Source: an uncultured Methylobacteriaceae bacterium
GTDB taxonomy: Bacteria; Pseudomonadota; Alphaproteobacteria; Rhizobiales; Beijerinckiaceae
Length of the DNA stretch: 9,124 nt
NCBI GenBank assembly: GCA_937872715.1
Contig: CALMTJ010000404.1
Location: 1 to 9,124, forward strand
Direction: 5' to 3'
The notes below the pieces were generated by a model. That model had not been told where the DNA came from. It worked only from the letters and a program-made list of their open reading frames with translations, and did not search any database. Both the position numbers and the translations under genes were made by a program. Below are positions 1 to 7,339 of the stretch, one piece after another; position 1 is the first letter of the stretch, and the number at the start of each line of letters is the position of its first letter.

Positions 1-1
1 C

Positions 2-88
2 GTGCCGCCCACCCTCGCCGCCTGTCCGGCGCGCCGGCCGCCCGAAGGGCGCGGCCGGGCTCCTCGGCACGCGGCGCGCCGGCCGTGA
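2..88 (+). CDS. C-terminal tail of an upstream gene (possibly tssE), partial
   Basis: An open frame enters from the left edge and stops at TGA 86-88. That stop overlaps the GTG start of tssF in a GTGA arrangement, which is typical of translationally coupled operon genes. Only about 28 residues are visible. They are rich in Pro, Arg and Ala and carry no recognisable domain. In many T6SS clusters the gene before tssF is tssE, the gp25-like baseplate wedge protein, so that is the contextual guess, but nothing in the residues supports it. Most of this tail is encoded by a palindrome with flanking direct repeats (28-84), so it may be a repeat-derived extension. The other two forward frames are also open here, so the reading frame itself is uncertain. 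Confidence 0.3.
   Translation: MPPTLAACPARRPPEGRGRAPRHAARRP
28..84. repeat. Palindrome with flanking 12-bp direct repeats before tssF
   Basis: The 12-mer GGCGCGCCGGCC occurs exactly at 28-39 and again at 73-84. Between and overlapping them is a strong hairpin. CCGGCCG (34-40) pairs with CGGCCGG (52-58), and CCC (41-43) pairs with GGG (47-49) around a GAA loop, with a two-base CG bulge. The structure ends at the base before the tssF GTG, and no Shine-Dalgarno sequence is visible there. It may be a small palindromic element or an mRNA structure affecting the tssE/tssF junction. Such GC-rich palindromes also arise by chance in DNA of this composition. Confidence 0.45.
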
Positions 89-2049
89 ATCGCGAGTTCC
101 TCGACCTCTACAATCGCGAGCTCAAGCTCCTGCAGGAGCAGGCGCGCGAGTTCGCCGAGGAATATCCGGGCATCGCCGAGCGGCTCGGCGGATTGGTCGA
201 GGACCGCTCCGACCCGATGATCGCCGGCCTCCTGGAAGGCGCCGCCTTTCTGGCCGCGCGCGTCCAGCTCAAGCTGAAGCACGAGTTCCCGGAATTCACC
301 GGCAACCTCATCGACCAGCTCGTCCCGAACTACCTCGCGCCGACGCCCTCCGCTCTCCTCGCCCGGATCCTCCCGATCTACGGCGACCCGGCGCTGCGGG
401 AGGGCCGTACGATCGCGCGCCACTCGTATATAGACGCGACCTACCGGGAGAAGGAGAGGCGCATCGCCTGCCGGTTCCGGCTCGCATCGGGGTTCACGCT
501 CTGGCCCTTCGACGTGGCGGGCGCCGAATATTTCGGCTCGCCCGGGCCCCTCCAGGCGCTCGGGCGCGCGACACGGCCGGAGGTGGTGTCGGGGCTGCGG
601 CTGACGCTCACGCACCGGTCGACCCCGACGCTCGACGGCGAGCCGACGGACAAGGAAGGCGCCCAGCAGCCGACGACCTGGTTCGCCGGCTGCGCGATCC
701 GCGAGCTGCCGGTCCACCTCACGGGACCCGAATCGGACGCGGTGGCGATCTACGAGCAGCTCGTCGCCGACCGGATCGGGGTCCATCTCCGCTTCCTCGA
801 CGAGTTCGGCGATCCCGTCGTGATCGACGCCCCGCCGGACTGCCTCCAGCCGCTCGGCTTCGACCGGGACGAGGCGCTGATCCCGAACGACCTGCGCATC
901 TTCGAGGGCTTCGACCTCCTGCGGGAATATTTCATGTTCCCGCGCAAGTTCCTGGGCTTCAGGCTCACCGGGCTCGCCCCGCTCGTGGCCCGTATCAAGG
1001 CGAAGACGGTGGACGTGCTGTTCACCTTCAACGAGATCAACACCCGGCTGCTGGCCGCCGTGCAGCCCTCGGCCTTCGCGCTCTACGCCGCGCCGGCCAT
1101 CAACCTCTTCGAGATGGCCATGGACCGGGTGCCGGTCAAAGCCCGCCAGCACGAATACCACATCGTGCCGGACCGGAGCCGCTACATGGATTTCGAGCCG
1201 CACCGGCTGCTCGAGGTCTATGCTCACTACGCCGGACGTACGGCCAAGATCCCGGTGCCGCCGCTCTACTCGGCCGCGGCCGAGACCGCCGTCCGGTCGG
1301 GCCTGTCCTACACGATCAGGCGCATGCCGCGGCGGCGCTCGTCCAAGGAGCGCACCTTCGGCTCGCCTTCCGATTACGTCGGGACGGACGTGTTCATCTC
1401 GCTCGTCGAGCCGACGGGCCCGAACCCGGACGGGCGCGTCGCCGAGCTCAGCCTCAGGGCGGTCTGCTCCAACCGCCACCTTCCCGAGCAATTGCCCGTC
1501 GGAGCAGGAGGCGCCGATTTCCGGTTGGCGGAGGATGCGCGCCTCGACGTGGTCTGCGTGGCCGGGCCGACGCTGCCGCGCGAGCCGATCGTCACGCAGC
1601 TCAGGAGCCGGACGGAGACCGCCGCCACCGGCATCGTGGCCTGGCGGCTCATCAACCTGCTCAGTCTCAATCATCTCGGGCTCGTGCAGCGGGGCGGCGA
1701 CGGCAGCGGCGCCCGCGCGGTGCGGGAGATGCTGACGCTCTTCGCCGACCTCACGGAACCCGCGACCGAGCGGCGCATCCGCGGCCTGCGGTCGGTCGAC
1801 AGCCGGCCGGTGGTGCGGCGCCTGCGCCAGCGTGCCGGCACCGGCACGGCGCGCGGCACGGAGATCACGGTCACGCTGGACGAGAAGGCGTTCGAGGGGA
1901 CCGGAGCCTTTCTTCTCGGCGCCGTGCTGGAGCGGTTCTTCGCCGAATACGCCTCGCTCAACCACTTCACCCAAACCGTGATCCGGACGGTCGAGCGTGG
2001 CGAGATCATGCGCTGGCCGCCGCGCGCGGGAGCGAGGCGCCTCCTGTGA
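85..2049 (+). CDS. tssF: Type VI secretion baseplate protein TssF
   Basis: TssF (VasA/ImpG family) is the main cytoplasmic wedge protein of the T6SS baseplate. It acts with TssG, TssE and TssK to dock the spike and prime sheath assembly at the inner membrane. The 654-residue length is in the usual range of about 580-650. The N-terminus matches the family closely: FLDLYNRELKLLQEQA at about 5-20, then EYPGIAERLGG at 26-36. A conserved block follows with LLEGAAFLAARVQLKL (49-64), EFPEF (67-71) and NYLAPTPSALL (82-92). The typical C-terminus is present as FEGTGAFLLG (603-612), FFAEY (618-622) and SLNHF (624-628). GTG 85 is chosen because the family N-terminus starts there and no ATG or GTG lies upstream in frame within the window. 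No Shine-Dalgarno site is seen, so translation probably depends on coupling through the GTGA overlap. The start is reasonably sure and the identity very sure. Confidence 0.95.
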   Translation: MNREFLDLYNRELKLLQEQAREFAEEYPGIAERLGGLVEDRSDPMIAGLLEGAAFLAARVQLKLKHEFPEFTGNLIDQLVPNYLAPTPSALLARILPIYGDPALREGRTIARHSYIDATYREKERRIACRFRLASGFTLWPFDVAGAEYFGSPGPLQALGRATRPEVVSGLRLTLTHRSTPTLDGEPTDKEGAQQPTTWFAGCAIRELPVHLTGPESDAVAIYEQLVADRIGVHLRFLDEFGDPVVIDAPPDCLQPLGFDRDEALIPNDLRIFEGFDLLREYFMFPRKFLGFRLTGLAPLVARIKAKTVDVLFTFNEINTRLLAAVQPSAFALYAAPAINLFEMAMDRVPVKARQHEYHIVPDRSRYMDFEPHRLLEVYAHYAGRTAKIPVPPLYSAAAETAVRSGLSYTIRRMPRRRSSKERTFGSPSDYVGTDVFISLVEPTGPNPDGRVAELSLRAVCSNRHLPEQLPVGAGGADFRLAEDARLDVVCVAGPTLPREPIVTQLRSRTETAATGIVAWRLINLLSLNHLGLVQRGGDGSGARAVREMLTLFADLTEPATERRIRGLRSVDSRPVVRRLRQRAGTGTARGTEITVTLDEKAFEGTGAFLLGAVLERFFAEYASLNHFTQTVIRTVERGEIMRWPPRAGARRLL

Positions 2050-2077
2050 GCCGGAGCCCTCTCCGCTCGCTCTACCC

Positions 2078-2141
2078 GAGCGCAGCGAAGCGACCCACGT
2101 GCGGCGCGTCGGCCCCTGGATCGCTCCGTCGGCTGCGCCTC
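2078..2141. repeat. Imperfect inverted repeat between tssF and tssG
   Basis: The left arm GAGCGCAGCGAAGCGACCCA (2078-2097) is mirrored by the right arm at 2117-2141, which begins TGGATCGCTCCG and ends GGCTGCGCCTC. The arms share GCGCAGC and a (G)AGCGA-CCA block, with about five extra bases on the right side, and are separated by about 19 bases. The core words GCGCAGCGAAGCGA and TGGATCGCT resemble dispersed intergenic palindromes I remember from alphaproteobacteria. Just downstream is a perfect 12-bp palindrome, CCGTCCGGACGG (2143-2154). The element explains most of the 163-bp gap inside an otherwise compact operon. It could act as an mRNA structure or stability element between tssF and tssG. 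Confidence 0.55.
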
Positions 2142-2200
2142 TCCGTCCGGACGGGATCCGGTCCGACCGCGCCCGGATGTCCGCGCTCCATCCGTCGCCG

Positions 2201-2205
2201 GGAGG
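2201..2205 (+). promoter_or_regulatory. Shine-Dalgarno site that fixes the tssG start
   Basis: GGAGG lies seven bases before GTG 2213. It favours that GTG over ATG 2177 and over the far-upstream ATG 1997, neither of which has a comparable site. Confidence 0.7.
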
Positions 2206-2212
2206 TCCGGCC

Positions 2213-3229
2213 GTGACCTTGCTGGATGATCTCGAGCGCGAGCCCTACGGGCACGACCTCCTGCTCGTGCTGCGGGCGCTGGAACGGGACAATCCCGACA
2301 AGCCCCGCATCGGCGATTCGACGACGCGCCGGGACGAGTATGTCCTGCTCGGCGAGGACCCCTATCTCGACTTCCCGGCCTCCAACATCAGCCGGGCGGA
2401 TCAGGACGGGCAGGGCCGCACGCGGCTGTTCGTGAAGTTTCTCGGCCTGCTCGGGCCGCAGGGGCCGCTGCCGCTCGCGACCACCAGCGAGGCTTATGGC
2501 TGGTGGCTCGCCCGGGACGATTCCTTCGCGCGCTTCCTGGACCTGTTCAACCACCGCTTCCTGCAGCTCTTCTTCCGGACCTGGGCGGATGCGAGGCCGA
2601 TCGCGCAGCACGACCGGCCGGAGCTCGACCGCTTCTTCGCCTATGTCGGGGCCCCGATCGGGCTCGGCTCCGAACCTTATCGCAACCGCGATTCGCTGCC
2701 GGACGACGCGAAGCTCGAATATGCGGGCCTCCTCGCCGCGAAGGCGAGATCCGGCGTGCGGCTCGAGGCCGCCATCGCGGGCATCTTCGGCGTGAAGGTC
2801 GACATCGAATCCTTCGTCGGCGCCTACCTGCCCTTCGAGCGGGCGGACCAGTCGCAGCTCGGCCGAGCCCATGCCCGCCTCGGGATCGACCTCCTGGTCG
2901 GCTCGGCCGTGTATAGCGTCGAGGACAGGTTCAGGATCAGCGTGAAGACGGCGAACCTCGCCGATTACGAGCGCTTCCTGCCGTCCGGACCGACCTGCGA
3001 GCCGCTCGCCGATCTCGTCTTCTTCCATGTCGGCCACGAGCTCGACTGGGACCTGGAACTCGCGCTCCCGGCGCGCGAGGTCAGGCCGGTGAGCCTCGGC
3101 CGTTTCGGCCGCCTCGGCTACACGACCTGGATGCAGCCGCACGATCCGGCGGCCGAAGGATACCGACGCGACGCGCGCTTCAGCCCGGCCGACCGGGTGG
3201 CGGAGCAGCGGCGGGCGCGGGCGCGCTAG
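2213..3229 (+). CDS. tssG: Type VI secretion baseplate protein TssG
   Basis: TssG (VasB/ImpH family) is the smaller baseplate wedge subunit. It binds two TssF copies and helps connect the baseplate to TssK and the membrane complex. From GTG 2213 the protein has 338 residues, the normal family length. Family features are LDFPASNIS (52-60), the hallmark KFLGLLGPQGPLPLATTSEA (75-94) and FLDLFNHRFLQLFFRTWADA (108-127). The C-terminus ends in an Arg/Ala-rich tail. The open frame runs back to ATG 1997, but that extension overlaps the end of tssF and reads through the palindromic repeat at 2078-2141. GTG 2213 has a good ribosome binding site; ATG 2177 is the alternative and would add 12 residues. 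The gene lies 163 bases after tssF and 32 bases before clpV, so the three are probably co-transcribed. Confidence 0.93.
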   Translation: MTLLDDLEREPYGHDLLLVLRALERDNPDKPRIGDSTTRRDEYVLLGEDPYLDFPASNISRADQDGQGRTRLFVKFLGLLGPQGPLPLATTSEAYGWWLARDDSFARFLDLFNHRFLQLFFRTWADARPIAQHDRPELDRFFAYVGAPIGLGSEPYRNRDSLPDDAKLEYAGLLAAKARSGVRLEAAIAGIFGVKVDIESFVGAYLPFERADQSQLGRAHARLGIDLLVGSAVYSVEDRFRISVKTANLADYERFLPSGPTCEPLADLVFFHVGHELDWDLELALPAREVRPVSLGRFGRLGYTTWMQPHDPAAEGYRRDARFSPADRVAEQRRARAR

Positions 3230-3261
3230 GACACCACGAACGAGAACAAGGGGGATCTGGC

Positions 3262-6222
3262 ATGTCGGACATCAGTCTCGAGACCGTCACGGGCAAGCTC
3301 AACCGGGTCGGCTACGAAGCCTTCATCCAGGCGCTGCGGCACGCCAAGAGCTTCGGCAACCGCAACGTCGAGCTCGCCCATTGGCTCTTCCACCTCCTGC
3401 AGAAGAACGACACGGACATCGCGCTCACGGCCGACCGCTTCAAGCTCGACCGCGGCAAGCTCATGGCGGACATCGCCAAGGTGGTCGACGGGTTCAAGAA
3501 GAACGAGACCGAGATGCCCGGCATGTCGAACGTCGTCGTCGACATGCTGGACCGCGGCTGGCACTACGCGACCCTCTTCTTCGGCGAGACGCAGATCAGG
3601 TCGGGCCACGTCCTGCTCGCGATCCTGAAATCGAACGAGCTGAAGCGCGCGCTCCTCAACGTCTCCCAGGAATTCTCCAAGATCCCGGTCGACGCGCTCG
3701 CCGGTGAGCATCGCGGCATCTGGTCGAAATCGGAGGAGGAGAACCTCCGGCCGATGGACGGATCCGGGGCCGTCGCGGCCGGCACCCCCGGGGCGGAGGC
3801 CGCGGGCCAGAAGGGCACGACCGCGCTCGACCGGTTCTCGCAGGACCTCACCGCGAAGGCGGCCTCGGGCGAGATGGACCCGATCCGCGGCCGGGACGAG
3901 GAGATCCGCCAGCTGATCGACGTCCTGATGCGGCGCCGGCAGAACAACCCGATCCTCACGGGCGAGGCGGGCGTCGGCAAGACGGCCGTCGTCGAGGGCT
4001 TCGCCCAGCGGCTCGCGGCCGGCGACGTCCCGCCCGCCTTGAAGGGCGTGCGGCTCTGCGCGCTCGATATCGGCCTCATGCAGGCCGGCGCCTCCATGAA
4101 GGGCGAGTTCGAGCAGCGGCTGCGCTCGGTCATCGATCAGGTGCAATCCTCGCCCACCCCGATCATCCTGTTCATCGACGAGGCGCACACGCTGATCGGC
4201 GCCGGCGGCGCGGCCGGGACGGGGGATGCGGCGAACCTCCTGAAGCCTGCCCTGGCGCGCGGCACGCTGAAGACCATCGCGGCCACGACCTGGGCCGAGT
4301 ACCGGCTCTATTTCGAGAAGGACCCGGCCCTGACGCGGCGCTTCCAGCCCGTCCAGGTGGACGAGCCCGGCATCGGTCAGGCGGCCGACATGCTGCGGGG
4401 GAGCCTGGCCCCCATGGAGACCCACCACAAGGTCCCCATCGCGGACGAGGCCGTGGTCGCGGCCGTCACCCTGTCGGCCCGCTACATCCCGGCCCGGCAA
4501 TTGCCCGACAAGGCGGTGAGCCTCCTCGACACGGCTTGCGCCCGGGTGGCGATCAGCCAGACGGCGACGCCGGCCGGGATCGAGGATGCGCGTGTCGCCA
4601 TCCGGTCGCTCGAAGGCGAAAAGGCGGCGCTCGTCGCCGACCGCGACCTCGGCGCCGGGGACGAGGAGCGCATCGCCGAGATCGACGAGACGATCGCGGC
4701 AACGAAGGACAAGCTCGCCGGGCTGGAAGCCGCCTGGGAGGGCGAGCAGAAGCTCGTGGCCGAGATCCAGGCGCTGCGGGCCAAGCTCGCCAAGCCGGCG
4801 GCCGGCGCGAACGGCGCTTCCCCGCCGAACGGCTCTGGCCCTCCCGCTCCCCATGCTGAGGTGCCCGGCGGAGCCGGGCCTCGAAACACGCAGGACGGCG
4901 ATGCGTCCTTCGAGGCCGACCTCCGGTCGGCACCTCAGGAAGAGGGAGGTGGGGGTACGGCGACGCAGGCATCGGACGGGATGAGCCTGGATCAGGCGCG
5001 CGACACGCTGAAGGCGCGCTCCTCTGCGCTGGAGGCGATCGATCCCGAGGCGCGCATGATCTACGCCCACGTGGACGAGCAGGCGGTCGCCTCCGTGGTG
5101 GCGGACTGGACCGGCATCCCGGTCGGCCGGATGGTGGCGGACGAGATCGAGAACATCCTCAAGCTGCCGGAGATCCTGAACCGGCGCGTGGTCGGACAGA
5201 GCCACGGGCTCGGCTCCATCGCCAAGCGCATCGAGACGAACCGGGCCAAGCTCGACAACCCGAACAAGCCGATCGGCGTGTTCATGCTGGTCGGCCCCTC
5301 CGGCGTCGGCAAGACGGAGACCGCGCTGGCGCTCGCCGAGGCCCTCTACGGCGGCGAGCAGAACATGATCACGATCAACATGAGCGAGTTCCAGGAGGCG
5401 CACACCGTCTCCACGCTCAAGGGCGCGCCTCCCGGCTATGTCGGCTACGGCGAGGGCGGCCGGCTCACGGAGGCCGTGCGCCGCAAGCCCTATTCGGTGG
5501 TGCTGCTCGACGAGGTCGAGAAGGCGCACCCGGACGTGCACGAGCTGTTCTTCCAGGTCTTCGACAAGGGCGTGATGGAGGACGGGACCGGGCGGCGCAT
5601 CGACTTCAAGAACACGCTCATCATCCTGACCTCGAATGTCGGGACGGACACCATCATGATGCTGTCGCGCGATCCGAACTACCTGTCCGACCCCGATGCG
5701 CTGGCGCAAGCGCTACGGCCGGACCTCCTGAAGGTGTTCCCGCCGGCGCTGCTCGGCCGAATCGTCACGATCCCGTATTTCCCGCTCTCGCCCTCCATGC
5801 TGGGCGGGATCGTGCGGCTCAATCTCGACCGGATCGGCAAGCGCATCCGGGAGAACCACGACGCGGCCTTCTCCTACGAGGATGCGGTGGTCGACCACAT
5901 CGTGTCGCTCTGCAACGATCCCGGTTCCGGCGGCCGGATGATCGACAACATCGTGACCAACACGCTCCTGCCGGCCCTGTCGCGGGAATTCCTCAACCGC
6001 TCCCTCGCCAAGGAGGAGCTGAAGGAGGCCCGGGTCGGGATGAAGGACGGGCAGTTCACCTACCGTTGGCGGAGCGCGACCGAGCCGCCGCTGCCGGCCA
6101 TGGGCTCCGTGACCGTCGCGGCGGATACCCATCCGGGAGATGGCGAGCCGGGCGACACCATCCACCCGATCGCCCCTCCCGGTCCGGCCGGTGCGGAAGC
6201 CGCTCCTCAGGCCGCCGAGTAG
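3262..6222 (+). CDS. tssH: Type VI secretion AAA+ ATPase TssH/ClpV, with an in-frame repeat insertion
   Basis: ClpV is a hexameric Hsp100/ClpB-type unfoldase. It binds contracted TssB/TssC sheaths through its N-domain and disassembles them with ATP so the T6SS can fire again. Domains in order: Clp N-domain about 1-160 (ELAHWLFHLL at 37-46); a Gly/Ala-rich linker; AAA1 with Walker A GEAGVGKT (234-241) and Walker B LFIDEAH (303-309); a coiled-coil middle region about 445-610; AAA2 with WTGIPVGRM just before it, Walker A GPSGVGKT (678-685) and Walker B VVLLDEVEK (746-754); then a C-terminal domain. At 986 residues it is about 100 longer than typical ClpV (about 870-890). The excess is a low-complexity insert at about 511-573, which includes a DNA palindrome (4856-4938), and a Pro/Ala-rich tail from about 939. 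The start ATG has AAGGGGGA six bases upstream. All ATPase motifs are intact, so the enzyme is probably active despite the insert. Confidence 0.97.
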   Translation: MSDISLETVTGKLNRVGYEAFIQALRHAKSFGNRNVELAHWLFHLLQKNDTDIALTADRFKLDRGKLMADIAKVVDGFKKNETEMPGMSNVVVDMLDRGWHYATLFFGETQIRSGHVLLAILKSNELKRALLNVSQEFSKIPVDALAGEHRGIWSKSEEENLRPMDGSGAVAAGTPGAEAAGQKGTTALDRFSQDLTAKAASGEMDPIRGRDEEIRQLIDVLMRRRQNNPILTGEAGVGKTAVVEGFAQRLAAGDVPPALKGVRLCALDIGLMQAGASMKGEFEQRLRSVIDQVQSSPTPIILFIDEAHTLIGAGGAAGTGDAANLLKPALARGTLKTIAATTWAEYRLYFEKDPALTRRFQPVQVDEPGIGQAADMLRGSLAPMETHHKVPIADEAVVAAVTLSARYIPARQLPDKAVSLLDTACARVAISQTATPAGIEDARVAIRSLEGEKAALVADRDLGAGDEERIAEIDETIAATKDKLAGLEAAWEGEQKLVAEIQALRAKLAKPAAGANGASPPNGSGPPAPHAEVPGGAGPRNTQDGDASFEADLRSAPQEEGGGGTATQASDGMSLDQARDTLKARSSALEAIDPEARMIYAHVDEQAVASVVADWTGIPVGRMVADEIENILKLPEILNRRVVGQSHGLGSIAKRIETNRAKLDNPNKPIGVFMLVGPSGVGKTETALALAEALYGGEQNMITINMSEFQEAHTVSTLKGAPPGYVGYGEGGRLTEAVRRKPYSVVLLDEVEKAHPDVHELFFQVFDKGVMEDGTGRRIDFKNTLIILTSNVGTDTIMMLSRDPNYLSDPDALAQALRPDLLKVFPPALLGRIVTIPYFPLSPSMLGGIVRLNLDRIGKRIRENHDAAFSYEDAVVDHIVSLCNDPGSGGRMIDNIVTNTLLPALSREFLNRSLAKEELKEARVGMKDGQFTYRWRSATEPPLPAMGSVTVAADTHPGDGEPGDTIHPIAPPGPAGAEAAPQAAE
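4839..4955. repeat. Folded palindromic repeat inserted in frame within clpV
   Basis: The core runs from CTGAGGTGCC (4856-4865) to its exact reverse complement GGCACCTCAG (4929-4938). Inside, GGCCTCGAA (4877-4885) pairs exactly with TTCGAGGCC (4909-4917). Each side also carries its own perfect small hairpin: CCCGGC-GGA-GCCGGG (4864-4878) and CCGACC-TCC-GGTCGG (4916-4930). The apex is AGGACG (4892-4897) pairing with CGTCCT (4904-4909). Weaker complementarity extends outward between CCCTCCC near 4839 and GAGGGAGG near 4942-4949; these outer borders are uncertain. The overall pattern of CTGAGGTGCC, CCTCGAA and GGACG resembles dispersed intergenic palindromes I recall from Methylobacteriaceae. Here it is translated as part of ClpV (core residues about 532-559), without a stop or frameshift. 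Confidence 0.8.
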
Positions 6223-6254
6223 CCGTCTCGGCGGGCCACCCAAACTGATGGTCG

Positions 6255-6283
6255 GGACGGCGCCGCGTGTGGCGGCGCCGTCC
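6255..6283. terminator. Bidirectional hairpin terminator between clpV and the convergent CVNH gene
   Basis: GGACGGCGCCGC (6255-6266) pairs perfectly with GCGGCGCCGTCC (6272-6283) around the loop GTGTG. This 12-bp GC stem sits 32 bases after the clpV stop and seven bases before the stop codon of the minus-strand CVNH gene, as expected for a shared terminator of convergent units. Neither side has a clean T-run, so it may be a weak intrinsic terminator, a 3' mRNA stabiliser, or may work together with Rho. Confidence 0.75.
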
Positions 6284-6289
6284 GAATCC

Positions 6290-6688
6290 TCACTCGCAGA
6301 TCAGGCGGCCGTTATTGTTGCCGATACGGCGGCACTGACGGGTGTCGATGCTGGATTCGCGGTATCCGCCGCCCCTGACCCGGCAGCTCGCGGTCAGGTA
6401 GGACCCGTTCTGCTGAATGTTCTGGCAGCTCTGCACGAAGCTCCCGGACGCCTGCGAACCGCCGCCACGGCCCCGATCGCCGTAGCCGGGCTGATCGTAA
6501 TCCCTCCGCCGATCGTCTCGTCGGCGGTCGTAATCGGGCGGTGGCGGGCGGTCGTAGCCGCCGCCTCCTCCGCCATATCCACCGCCTCCTCCGTAGCCGA
6601 ATTGAGCATGGGCGGGGGAGGATGCGGCCCCGAGGGCGGCCAGTCCTCCCAGCAACACGGCGAGACAGCCGGATCTCAGGGCTCTCAT
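6290..6688 (-). CDS. Secreted small protein with a half cyanovirin-N-like (CVNH) domain
   Basis: This 132-residue protein starts with a clear Sec signal peptide: Arg at 2 and 5, hydrophobic core about 8-21, likely cleavage after AHA at 28. A low-complexity linker follows, with GYGGGGGYGGGGGGY at 31-45, then PPPPDYD and an Arg/Asp/Tyr-rich stretch to about 73. The C-terminal 50 residues look like one CVNH repeat: GSFVQSCQNI (82-91), LTASCRV (98-104), SSID (112-115) and the closing IGNNNGRLIC (122-131). Cysteines at 88, 102, 119 and 131 probably form two disulfides. CVNH domains often bind mannose-type sugars, but full domains have two such repeats and only one is present, so sugar binding is unproven. 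ATG 6688 is chosen because it begins the signal peptide and has GGAGG nine bases upstream (6698-6702). The open frame continues far upstream, but there it overlaps the PCu(A)C gene. It is convergent with clpV. Confidence 0.85.
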   Translation of the reverse strand: MRALRSGCLAVLLGGLAALGAASSPAHAQFGYGGGGGYGGGGGGYDRPPPPDYDRRRDDRRRDYDQPGYGDRGRGGGSQASGSFVQSCQNIQQNGSYLTASCRVRGGGYRESSIDTRQCRRIGNNNGRLICE

Positions 6689-6777
6689 CAAACGGTTCCT
6701 CCGGTCGACGCGGATCATCCGCGGCCGAAGAATAAGCTTCGCCGACCTGAACGAGTTCCGAACCGACGTGTCAGCGA

Positions 6778-7266
6778 TCAGCGTGCCTGGCCGGGCTCGG
6801 GACCCCTGGCGCCGAGGCTGCCGACCGCGAACGGGACCGTCACCGAGCCGGCCCGTTCGAACGTGAGCCGGGTCGGCACGGTCTCGCCCTCCTTCAACCC
6901 GGCGGACAGATCCATGAACATCAGGTGATAGCCGCCGGGCTTCAGCTCCACCGTGCCGCCCGGCGGGATCGCGATGCCGCCCTCGACCGGCCGCATCTTC
7001 ATGATTCCCGCCTCGACGGACATCTCGTGCACCTCTCCGCGCGCCGCGAGCGGGATGGAGGCGGCGACGAGCCGGTCCGGCTCCGCGCCGCCGTTGGTGA
7101 TGCGCAGGTACCCGCCCGCTACCGTCGCGCCGCCGGGCGTCGCCCGCATCCAGGGCGATTCGATGGTCAGCGTCCCGACCTTCACCGGGGCAGGCTCGGC
7201 GACCGCCGCCCCGGCGAGAGCGAACGCGGCGAGGGAGGCGGCGGCGAGGAGGCGGGGACCGGTCAT
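6778..7266 (-). CDS. Periplasmic PCu(A)C copper chaperone
   Basis: PCu(A)C proteins bind Cu(I) in the periplasm and help deliver copper to cytochrome c oxidase (CuA or CuB sites), often with Sco proteins. The 162-residue protein begins with a signal peptide: hydrophobic about 5-22, likely cleavage after AVA at 23. The cupredoxin-like domain contains the expected metal ligands H80-x-M82, M91 and H114-x-M116. Conserved surroundings include SPWMRATPGG (37-46), GGYLRITN (51-58) and GGYHLMFMDL (111-120). Length is normal. No cytochrome oxidase or Sco gene is visible in the window. The gene lies 89 bases upstream of the CVNH gene on the same strand and could be co-transcribed with it. No strong Shine-Dalgarno site is seen before ATG 7266, but the signal peptide makes that start convincing. 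Confidence 0.93.
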   Translation of the reverse strand: MTGPRLLAAASLAAFALAGAAVAEPAPVKVGTLTIESPWMRATPGGATVAGGYLRITNGGAEPDRLVAASIPLAARGEVHEMSVEAGIMKMRPVEGGIAIPPGGTVELKPGGYHLMFMDLSAGLKEGETVPTRLTFERAGSVTVPFAVGSLGARGPEPGQAR

Positions 7267-7339
7267 GCTGCTGTCCGTCGGGCGGAAAGCCCGCGCGGCT
7301 CTTCGGTCCTGGCGAAACGGCCGTCAACGGTCGCTTCGT

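Noticed and set aside
1997..2212. Extended tssG start at ATG 1997
   Set aside because: It overlaps the end of tssF, reads through an inverted repeat, and adds residues unlike TssG. GTG 2213 has GGAGG at a proper distance and gives the normal family length.
2072..3142. A 356-codon minus-strand frame opposite tssG
   Set aside because: Arg/Glu/Val-rich shadow of tssG with no recognisable motif or start signal.
3226..5709. An 827-codon open frame on the minus strand opposite clpV
   Set aside because: Its protein is a low-complexity mix of Arg, Gly, Val, Leu and Asp with no domain. It is the usual antisense shadow of a high-GC gene whose ClpV frame is certain.
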